Part shown: piece after piece, positions 54,358 through 60,637 of the stretch
Numbering within the stretch: position 1 is the first letter of the stretch
Layout of the letters: each line of letters starts with the position of its first letter
Assembly (NCBI GenBank): GCA_015061055.1
Contig: SUXH01000014.1
Location: forward strand, 1-60,637
Direction: 5' to 3'
DNA from: Bacteroidales bacterium
Lineage (GTDB): Bacteria > Bacteroidota > Bacteroidia > Bacteroidales > Muribaculaceae
DNA length: 60,637 nucleotides
Notes under the pieces: generated by a model
Database searches by the model: none
Seen by the model: the letters and a program-made list of their open reading frames with translations, nothing else
What the model was told of the DNA's origin: nothing
Program-made: the position numbers and the translations under genes

Positions 54358-55791
54358 TCAAGGCATTTCCGCAATATTATATATATAATATATGACATTA
54401 TTATATCCTAACCAAGACGGTGAATATATTGTTCCTTCACATTCATATTCAACATCTTCTAATGTACGATTATAAGCGAGAAAATAAATATCATCCGAAC
54501 TGCCGTCCCATCCCCAATTCATAGAGATATATTTTCTATCATCATAATTCCAATATTTACGTTTTGTTACAATGCCTTCAAATGGGTCCTCTTTCTCTGG
54601 CCACTCAAATAAAGATAAATCTTCTGTACTCAATTCATCTTCAGAAATTTCATAATAAGGATCAAAAACATAATTTACATAAATTTCTTCAAGATTTTCT
54701 CTATATCCATCTATCAGAAAAGCATGCCCGATTAGTGGTCCCAAAGCACACATTAATATAGGTTTAGAAGATTTTAATGATAACCAAATCTTTTCAAAAT
54801 CATATACATTATTCTCGTTACCTATTAATTTATACACATTCATTACTGGCATAATACTATCCTTTTGTACTTCAGTAACAACACTATAATCTAAATCGAG
54901 TTGACTACCTAAATACGATAAAAAAAGAGCTGATTTATTAGTATTATTTTCATTAATATTTTTCGCCAAATTATTCCAACCATTTACCGAGAAATTTGAG
55001 AATGTTGGAGTTGAGCCTACTATGGAATCTGTAAAATAAGCTTCCATTGGTAACGTTATACCTCTATTATTATTTTTTCTATAATGATATATCAACTGTC
55101 CTAATGCAACAGCCCCACAACCAACAGCACTATGATATATTCCGTAAGTTTCGTTGTTTTCTGGATCTAATTTAATTGAATCAAATGGGGTATAAACATT
55201 CCAAGGATAATCTTGGCCCCACTTAGTTTTTATTATATGACTTATACCTTCTGATTGATCATTATATATAGTATCGATTGCAATCCATTTTCCTTGTCCC
55301 CAACCTCTTGGAATAATAGTATTGTTATTAACCTTAGGCTCAAGAGATTTCCACATGGAATGTTTTTCTGTATTATTTGAGTTTTGAACATCTCTACTTA
55401 TTTGAAGCATTCCTAAAACAGCCTTTACCGCAGGATTATTTATATCACTAATATCTATTATTCCACTATCTGCAAATGCAAGAACAGGAGCAATACGTCG
55501 GTCGCCCGAAATCAAATCCCAACCAAGAGTGTCGGCATATTGAGCCACATAGGCAAGGGTATCTCCGTTTTCAATCATAGGAGTAAGGCTGTTGATAGTT
55601 TTTCCCTTTCGAGCAATATTAAGGTACTTGCACACCATTTCGGGTGTTACTGTATAGTTTTCTGCTGATGTTGTTTCTCCTGAGCGAGACAACATTGTTT
55701 CATTTTCTTGAACGGGTTCATTCATGAACGCAATATCATTACACGCACACATAGCTACGCATAATGATACTCCTAATAGAATCTTTTTCAT
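54358..55791 (-). CDS. C10 family (streptopain-like) cysteine peptidase, intact
   Basis: 477 residues. Short signal ending MCACND, possibly a lipobox. The propeptide (about 45-130) has GWDLISGDRRIAPVLAFADS, typical of the SpeB prodomain/I69 inhibitor fold. In the catalytic domain the nucleophile Cys225 is in SAVGCGAVALGQLIYHY and His356 in IGHAFLIDGY; MNWGWDGS follows near the end, so all key parts are present. It is probably secreted or surface-anchored and activated by loss of the propeptide. The small secreted protein gene precedes it by 39 bp and a WGDG lipoprotein gene follows. Confidence 0.93.
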   Translation of the reverse strand: MKKILLGVSLCVAMCACNDIAFMNEPVQENETMLSRSGETTSAENYTVTPEMVCKYLNIARKGKTINSLTPMIENGDTLAYVAQYADTLGWDLISGDRRIAPVLAFADSGIIDISDINNPAVKAVLGMLQISRDVQNSNNTEKHSMWKSLEPKVNNNTIIPRGWGQGKWIAIDTIYNDQSEGISHIIKTKWGQDYPWNVYTPFDSIKLDPENNETYGIYHSAVGCGAVALGQLIYHYRKNNNRGITLPMEAYFTDSIVGSTPTFSNFSVNGWNNLAKNINENNTNKSALFLSYLGSQLDLDYSVVTEVQKDSIMPVMNVYKLIGNENNVYDFEKIWLSLKSSKPILMCALGPLIGHAFLIDGYRENLEEIYVNYVFDPYYEISEDELSTEDLSLFEWPEKEDPFEGIVTKRKYWNYDDRKYISMNWGWDGSSDDIYFLAYNRTLEDVEYECEGTIYSPSWLGYNNVIYYIYNIAEMP

Positions 55792-55830
55792 TGTTTAATT
55801 TTAATAGTTAGTTGGTTAATTATTTAGTTT

Positions 55831-56181
55831 TTATTTTATTTCTTCTTGTAAATATCCTTCGTAGACAATGCCGTCAGCAGTTTCGAGAATAATAAGGTTA
55901 CATTCCTTGTCGCAGAACACTCTGTTAAGGTCGAATGTCAAGTTGTTTACACTATGCACAGTTTCGCCGTCAGCGTAATAAACCGTTAGCACACCTGCAC
56001 TATGCATTGTCACATCTATGATATGCTCTTCGGTGTCATACCACGCTTCAGGATCCATCACAAGTTCACGATTAATTGGTAAACCTTTTCGTTTTAATAT
56101 AATTTGCTTAAAATCTTTTGCTTGTAAAAAGCTAAAGATTAAACAACTGAAAATAAATGTAATAATTAATTTCTTTTTCAT
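55831..56181 (-). CDS. Small secreted protein, mature part identical to 60177-60518 (DUF3244-like)
   Basis: 116 residues with a signal peptide (about 1-21, ending LQAK). From KRKGLPINRELVMDPEAWYD to the end the protein is identical to that of the gene at 60177-60518, and the DNA differs at only about three of 270 bases, whereas the signal peptides are unrelated. The beta-rich layout and ILETADGIVYEGYL ending recall DUF3244 secreted proteins; this is a weak match. It heads the C10 peptidase transcript, with a TAATTTTG box at 56205-56212. Confidence 0.8.
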   Translation of the reverse strand: MKKKLIITFIFSCLIFSFLQAKDFKQIILKRKGLPINRELVMDPEAWYDTEEHIIDVTMHSAGVLTVYYADGETVHSVNNLTFDLNRVFCDKECNLIILETADGIVYEGYLQEEIK

Positions 56182-56204
56182 TTCACAGTAAAATTTGTTT
56201 ACTG

Positions 56205-56212
56205 CAAAATTA
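56205..56212 (-). promoter_or_regulatory. -7 box (TAATTTTG) of the small secreted protein/C10 unit
   Basis: Minus-strand TAATTTTG 24 bp before the ATG at 56181. It should drive the small protein and the C10 peptidase together. Confidence 0.55.
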
Positions 56213-56300
56213 CCCTACTTTTATTTATCTTACAAAAAACAAGCGTTCATAATTACACAACGTAACACATTAAGCATAAGTACTTTACTTACTTTCAGCT

Positions 56301-57746
56301 TTAATCCACCCTATTTTGGTCTATTTTTTTCGATATAAATTCATCTATAGACATTGATATGTCCATTTTCTTTGCTATTGCCTCTTTTCTCTTATAAATA
56401 GAATTCTTATGAGCATATCCTAAACAAATACTCATATCAATATATGAAAAATTACAACATATCATTGCTACAATTCTCAAGTCATCAAAAGATAATACGG
56501 AATATTCTTGTTTTAATTTTGTTATAAAATCATTGTAATGTTTGTCTACAAATGACATTAATTCTTCACCCAATTCATTATTGTTATTTTTTATAATTTT
56601 ATCTATATTTCTAATTTTCGTTTTGAACAATTTTGAATTATGTTCATAATTGTCTACGCAGTCTTTTAATTCTTTAATTATAGTTATATATGATTTTGAT
56701 AATTGTTGAATTCGCATATTATCTACACTTTTTTCAGCGCATATAATACTTCGTTTTTCATCTTTAAGTTGACTTGCAAGTTTTTTATAATAATTCACTC
56801 TATTTTTTTCTTCTTTATAAGTATAGCCAACATAAATTATAATTGCAATTAAGAGTACAAATAATATATATTGTATCGCTACTTTCTTCTCTAACTTTCC
56901 TACATCATTCTTTAAGCTATTTTGTTCATATAAATTTTCAGCTTTTTCTATCCGGTTTTCTCTATCTGATAATATATTTGATGCTCTATCTTCTTTTTCT
57001 TTAATCAAAAAATAAGCTCGATTCATATCCTGTTTTAACACTGAAATAATCTCACTCACAAAGATTCTCATTACGATTTTTGAATCTTCCTGTGGATGCT
57101 CCGATGTTTTATCGAAGTAGAATTGGGCTGAATCTGCCATTCCTATTTTTGCATAGGAATAAGCAAGGTCATAGTATATATCATCATCGATATGGTCGGT
57201 GCCATTATTGGCAAGATAATCCAACGACAATGCTTTCGATTCTGCGTACAGTGAATCTTCATTATATGCCCTTGCAAGCATTTCTGTTGAAGAATATAAC
57301 TCTATTTCATTATTAAGCTCTTTTGCCAACTTGATTGCCTGATGAAGATAATAATAAGCACTATCCATATTGCACTGTCTATATCCTCCTCCTATGCTGC
57401 TAAGGCACATAAGCTCGTAACTCTTGCTACCTGCTTTGCGGAAATAGCGCAATGCTCGGCGTTCTTTCTCCAATGTTTCATCGTTATCGGCATAATTAAG
57501 GGCATATAGCACAGACATTCGCAAGTTGGCTTGACCGAGATTCATATAATCATCGGGCGAAGCATTATCTTCGGCTCGCTTATACCATTCCATAGCCTCT
57601 TGCTCTTTGCCGAGTTCTTGCATCACAGCACCCTTGTAGATAAGGGTACGGGTGTAGAGTTCACGATTGTGATTATCGGCATAATAGTCTACTGCGATAT
57701 TAATCAACGAGTCGCTCGCTATACTATCCATGTTCTTATACTGCAC
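56301..57746 (-). CDS. TPR-membrane-helix regulator, probably missing its N-terminus
   Basis: 481 residues from a GTG at 57746 (or 476 from the ATG at 57731). TPR helices (about 20-245), one membrane helix (IQYILFVLLIAIIIYVGYTY, 291-310), a coiled coil and a cytoplasmic C-terminal part with a helix-turn-helix-like end (LSFDDLRIVAMICCNFSYID, then LGYAHKNSIYKRKEAIAKKM). This is the layout of Bacteroidetes TPR regulators that sense in the periplasm and act on DNA. Those usually begin with a lipoprotein or Sec signal and a further TPR; both are absent, so the topology would be lost. Likely a 5'-truncated regulator of the locus. Confidence 0.7.
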   Translation of the reverse strand: MQYKNMDSIASDSLINIAVDYYADNHNRELYTRTLIYKGAVMQELGKEQEAMEWYKRAEDNASPDDYMNLGQANLRMSVLYALNYADNDETLEKERRALRYFRKAGSKSYELMCLSSIGGGYRQCNMDSAYYYLHQAIKLAKELNNEIELYSSTEMLARAYNEDSLYAESKALSLDYLANNGTDHIDDDIYYDLAYSYAKIGMADSAQFYFDKTSEHPQEDSKIVMRIFVSEIISVLKQDMNRAYFLIKEKEDRASNILSDRENRIEKAENLYEQNSLKNDVGKLEKKVAIQYILFVLLIAIIIYVGYTYKEEKNRVNYYKKLASQLKDEKRSIICAEKSVDNMRIQQLSKSYITIIKELKDCVDNYEHNSKLFKTKIRNIDKIIKNNNNELGEELMSFVDKHYNDFITKLKQEYSVLSFDDLRIVAMICCNFSYIDMSICLGYAHKNSIYKRKEAIAKKMDISMSIDEFISKKIDQNRVD

Positions 57747-57870
57747 TTATGGCTACAAGCATTGCAAGAAAAAGCAAATTACCAGAATCGGCAGTTCTGC
57801 CCACAAATGGCAGAACTGTCATAATTCCAGTAATTAGAATTAAAGAAATCTTATTTCCTTTAGAATCCAT
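57736..57870 (-). CDS. 44-residue hydrophobic mini-ORF upstream of the regulator
   Basis: ATG at 57870, stop TAA at 57736-57738, overlapping the regulator's GTG start in another frame. The peptide has two hydrophobic stretches (ISLILITGIMTVLPFVG and NLLFLAMLVAISAV). A 10-bp hairpin (CAGTTCTGCC at 57792-57801 with GGCAGAACTG at 57809-57818) lies inside it. It may be a leader peptide, a chance ORF, or what replaced the regulator's lost N-terminus. Confidence 0.3.
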   Translation of the reverse strand: MDSKGNKISLILITGIMTVLPFVGRTADSGNLLFLAMLVAISAV

Positions 57871-57878
57871 TTAATAAA

Positions 57879-58589
57879 TTATGAGAATCCTATTTTTTTA
57901 TGATAATTAAATATTGCTTTTTTGTTTAATTTAGTATTTAGGAGATTAAAATAGAAGATTTGAGTTTCTGCTTCATAATCACGAAGATGCTTATAGTTTG
58001 TTTGAAACCTACGGAATATTTCAGAATCGAAACTATAATTAGATTCATAAGTGCAATCAACGACACCGAGAGAACTTGATATGCCAGTAGACTGTTCTTT
58101 CAACACATCATTCTCATACACTGAAACCATAAGCATGATACCATTAATATTAGAATTAATATCAATACTGAAAGTAACAGTATCGTTTGGCTGACAAGAT
58201 ATTTGAGTGGTTATCACTCTACAAAAAGTGTATTTATCAGCACCTAAAATTTTTAATTCTGAGAATAATTCTCCATTCTTAGTATTTGCTTTTAGAGGAA
58301 CTATCAAAGAAGCTTCAAATGCAGTATCACTCACAAAACAAGCATCATTCCACACTGGAGTAGCTATATATGGTTCTGGAGCTATAGTGTCACCCAATAG
58401 AGCGTTAATCTCAAGTGGCAACATTACCTTGTTGTCTTGTGCTTTCAGTATTTTTTTTGCATATTGCAAGGTGTTTTTTTGTTCATTATTTAGCTGTTCT
58501 GCATTTATTGAAATCACATCTTGTGCCATTATGCTAAAAGCACCTACAATAACTACTATAGCAGTTAATATTAATCTTTTTGCGTTCAT
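57879..58589 (-). CDS. Small secreted protein, same family as 2545-3258
   Basis: 236 residues from the ATG at 58589; a longer frame adds 23 residues before a clean signal peptide (MNAKRLILTAIVVIV, cleavage near IMAQ) and is not preferred. It aligns with the left-hand 237-residue protein (NEQKNTLQYAKKILKAQ, MLPLEINALLGDTIAPEPYI, SLIVPLKA) and more distantly with residues 40-130 of the 492-residue protein upstream. The fold is unknown. It has its own TATATTTG box at 58619-58626. Confidence 0.8.
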   Translation of the reverse strand: MNAKRLILTAIVVIVGAFSIMAQDVISINAEQLNNEQKNTLQYAKKILKAQDNKVMLPLEINALLGDTIAPEPYIATPVWNDACFVSDTAFEASLIVPLKANTKNGELFSELKILGADKYTFCRVITTQISCQPNDTVTFSIDINSNINGIMLMVSVYENDVLKEQSTGISSSLGVVDCTYESNYSFDSEIFRRFQTNYKHLRDYEAETQIFYFNLLNTKLNKKAIFNYHKKIGFS

Positions 58590-58618
58590 AATTAATCTGT
58601 TTAATAGGTTGATATTTG

Positions 58619-58626
58619 CAAATATA
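58619..58626 (-). promoter_or_regulatory. -7 box (TATATTTG) for the small secreted protein
   Basis: Minus-strand TATATTTG 30 bp before the ATG at 58589. Confidence 0.45.
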
Positions 58627-58672
58627 GTAAAAATAAATTTTACGCAAAATGAAACCATGCATTTATATTCTA

Positions 58673-60151
58673 TTAATTAGAATCAACTAATAAAACATTT
58701 TGTATCGCTAAATTCTCATAGTTGTTGAAATAATCTTTTTGAACTACGTAGATTTTATAGTCATTGTGATGAGCATAGATAAGGTCTCCATCGTATTGAA
58801 TACCAAACACCGTAATATAACTATTACTAAATTTTACAATAACAGGATACCCTGCAGCTACGGAATTCTTTATATCTGCTGAAGTAAATACGTCAAAATT
58901 ATTTTTTATAAAATCACTATCTTTATTAAATTCAATGTTTTCATTTGGTGTAGTTTGGTATGTTTGAATATAATAAAAATATAAATCATCTTGAGTTAGT
59001 GTTGAGTCAAGAATATAACAAGCCGTTTCCAATGCAGACAAAAAACTACAATTATGCATATTTTCTATGCAAAAATACACACCAGGTAAAATTAGAAAAT
59101 CTTTGTGATGAAATTTATATTCTATAGGGGTGGTATTTTTTTCACAAATACAATAATATTCTTCACAAACCTCGCATAGTTCTTGTGCAGGAGGTGGTGT
59201 AGGATTGTTGCAAACGCAGAAATATCTGCCACAAATTGAGCATTGAGAACATCCGCATCCACCATCACTAATGCCACAATTTGGGCAAGGTCCTTTATCC
59301 TCTTCACATATACAATTAAACTTCCAGTTATTACATTTCTCACAATATTCGAATAGACTACCATTATAGCATTCGCAATAACCAATTTTATGACAATTAG
59401 GGCACATATAATCTTCACTACGGGTACTATAAGTAGTGCTTCTGGATTGATTTGCATTTTGCAAATTGAAACTCAATGATAATCCTTTGTGTTCGTGATT
59501 ATGATTGTGATTTTCGGTGCAGTTATGATCGCGGCACTCAGGAGTGGCTGGTGCAAAGTAATGACCTAACACGCCTTCGCTATACAAAAAACCTTTCATC
59601 ACTTCGCCATTCAAACGTGATGACACAATGAGACCAGTAAAATCTAATTCGGTTGGGTTATATCTCATTTCTTGTTCAATATCGTCAAATGTTGAAGCGT
59701 AACTGCTTTCGGGCATATACGATAGCACATAAATACCATTTTCGCCCTCGCTTGGTTTTACTATCATTCGTGAAAATACTTTTGCAAATTGATACGAAGT
59801 TTCTTCGCCATCAGTAATAGACAATGTAGAGCGAATGTCTTCGTCGCATTTTAGAGGAACTATAACTATGGTTTCATTGCCTTGTTGGTAAGTAAATGTT
59901 TCGTCCCACAACGGTTCTAAATCGGCAAGATAAGAAAACGAACTTCTTGAAGCAGGGGTTTTATCGGCGTTAGAATTAGGCAAACACACTGTGCTTCCTT
60001 GATTTTGATAAATTTGCTTTGCTACCGACACTATATTTGCCTCATCTTGTTCTATTTTATTTCCAAATCCTAAATCTTCAGAACAAGAGATTAGCACAGA
60101 TGATGTTACTGCTATAAGACATAATAGCAGACTTAACGTTTTTATTTTCAT
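58673..60151 (-). CDS. Cysteine-rich lipoprotein with five CxxC-CxC repeats and papain-like tail
   Basis: 492 residues. Lipobox VLISC (Cys23). Residues 38-150 match the small secreted family (AKQIYQNQGSTVCLP, PLWDETF, IVIVPLK). A His-rich run (HNHNHEH, 215-221) leads to five CxxC-x(4-6)-CxC units between 250 and 336 (CPNCHKIGYCEC, CEKCNNWKFNCIC, CPNCGISDGGCGC, CSICGRYFCVC, CEVCEEYYCIC), likely metal sites. The C-terminal 140 residues look papain-like, with a candidate nucleophile Cys368 (MHNCSFLSALETAC), but where the catalytic His would stand before the GIQYDGD strand there is SNSYITVF, so activity is doubtful. It is 25 bp after the small secreted gene at 60177. Confidence 0.75.
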   Translation of the reverse strand: MKIKTLSLLLCLIAVTSSVLISCSEDLGFGNKIEQDEANIVSVAKQIYQNQGSTVCLPNSNADKTPASRSSFSYLADLEPLWDETFTYQQGNETIVIVPLKCDEDIRSTLSITDGEETSYQFAKVFSRMIVKPSEGENGIYVLSYMPESSYASTFDDIEQEMRYNPTELDFTGLIVSSRLNGEVMKGFLYSEGVLGHYFAPATPECRDHNCTENHNHNHEHKGLSLSFNLQNANQSRSTTYSTRSEDYMCPNCHKIGYCECYNGSLFEYCEKCNNWKFNCICEEDKGPCPNCGISDGGCGCSQCSICGRYFCVCNNPTPPPAQELCEVCEEYYCICEKNTTPIEYKFHHKDFLILPGVYFCIENMHNCSFLSALETACYILDSTLTQDDLYFYYIQTYQTTPNENIEFNKDSDFIKNNFDVFTSADIKNSVAAGYPVIVKFSNSYITVFGIQYDGDLIYAHHNDYKIYVVQKDYFNNYENLAIQNVLLVDSN

Positions 60152-60176
60152 TGTTTTAATTTTTATTATTTAGTTT

Positions 60177-60518
60177 TTATTTTATTTCTTCTTGTAAATA
60201 TCCTTCGTAGACGATGCCGTCAGCAGTTTCAAGAATAATAAGGTTACATTCCTTGTCGCAGAACACTCTGTTAAGGTCGAATGTCAAGTTGTTTACACTA
60301 TGCACAGTTTCGCCGTCAGCGTAATAAACCGTTAGCACACCTGCACTATGCATAGTCACATCTATGATATGCTCTTCGGTGTCATACCACGCTTCAGGAT
60401 CCATCACAAGTTCACGATTAATTGGTAAACCTTTTCGTTTTAAATTCACGACTCTCTTATAAGCATCAGCAAATAAGAACGTGCATAATAATAGTAATGT
60501 AATTAAGACATTTTTCAT
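60177..60518 (-). CDS. Small secreted protein, second copy (mature part identical to 55831-56181)
   Basis: 113 residues from the ATG at 60518; a TTG six codons earlier is not needed. Signal peptide MKNVLITLLLLCTFLFADA, unlike that of the other copy. From KRKGLPIN onward the protein equals the other copy's. The repeat extends a little past the stop codon. A TAACTTTG box at 60545-60552 fits a promoter. It heads the transcript of the cysteine-rich lipoprotein. Confidence 0.8.
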   Translation of the reverse strand: MKNVLITLLLLCTFLFADAYKRVVNLKRKGLPINRELVMDPEAWYDTEEHIIDVTMHSAGVLTVYYADGETVHSVNNLTFDLNRVFCDKECNLIILETADGIVYEGYLQEEIK

Positions 60519-60544
60519 ATTTAGTTTTTGATTCAAAATTTTTA

Positions 60545-60552
60545 CAAAGTTA
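60545..60552 (-). promoter_or_regulatory. -7 box (TAACTTTG) at the head of the right locus
   Basis: Minus-strand TAACTTTG 27 bp before the ATG at 60518, matching TAnnTTTG. The rest of the window to 60637 holds no gene. Confidence 0.5.
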
Positions 60553-60637
60553 CACAGCTATATCATAAAATGCAAGAAAAAATTATTATCCATAAACCCC
60601 CTAATATATTGATTTTCAGGCTCTATTTAAATAAAAA

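Overview
The window looks like a chromosomal segment of a Bacteroidales bacterium. It is AT-rich, its promoters carry the Bacteroidetes -7 box TAnnTTTG rather than an E. coli-type -10, and four large secreted proteins end in the type IX secretion (T9SS) type A sorting tail. C10 peptidases, DUF2027-Smr, choice-of-anchor J adhesins and a PGN_0703-type nuclease fit the same group. The exact family (Muribaculaceae, Prevotellaceae or similar) cannot be fixed from the sequence.

Both ends carry versions of one accessory locus in mirror orientation. On the left (1-4182, + strand): a C10 (streptopain-like) cysteine peptidase cut by the window edge, an outer-membrane barrel, a WGDG-motif lipoprotein, a scarred gene remnant, a small secreted protein, the C-terminal stump of a second C10 peptidase and a second WGDG lipoprotein. 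On the right (53298-60518, - strand): a two-domain WGDG lipoprotein, an intact C10 peptidase, two small secreted proteins whose mature parts are identical, a truncated TPR/membrane regulator, a second copy of the left small secreted family, and a cysteine-rich lipoprotein with a papain-like tail. Each locus ends in a 146-bp structured repeat; the two repeats are inverted relative to each other and about 49 kb apart. This protease-centred locus is the best candidate for an undescribed system here.

The core between them is mostly ordinary Bacteroidales genome: a GNAT acetyltransferase and asparaginase; a DUF1016 nuclease wedged between asparaginase and a DUF2027-Smr protein; an EFR1 flavodoxin-ferredoxin; and a seven-gene unit encoding a MacB-like tripartite exporter (adaptor, ATPase, TolC, two permeases) plus an NtrC-type regulator and its kinase. 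A near-consensus sigma-54 promoter precedes that unit, so it probably regulates itself. Next come TspO, a BspA-like leucine-rich-repeat T9SS protein between two tiny overlapping genes, tRNA-Lys(CTT), glutamine synthetase, a GH31 glycosidase, rubrerythrin, and a TPR/outer-membrane-barrel pair.

The rest of the core holds a PGN_0703-like orphan nuclease; an outer-membrane receptor with a second sigma-54-like promoter; three T9SS cargo genes (an M6 metalloprotease and two giant choice-of-anchor J/fibronectin adhesins); the peroxide-defence cluster ahpF-ahpC-oxyR with divergent dps; a small membrane protein overlapping an M16 peptidase; and pyrH-frr.
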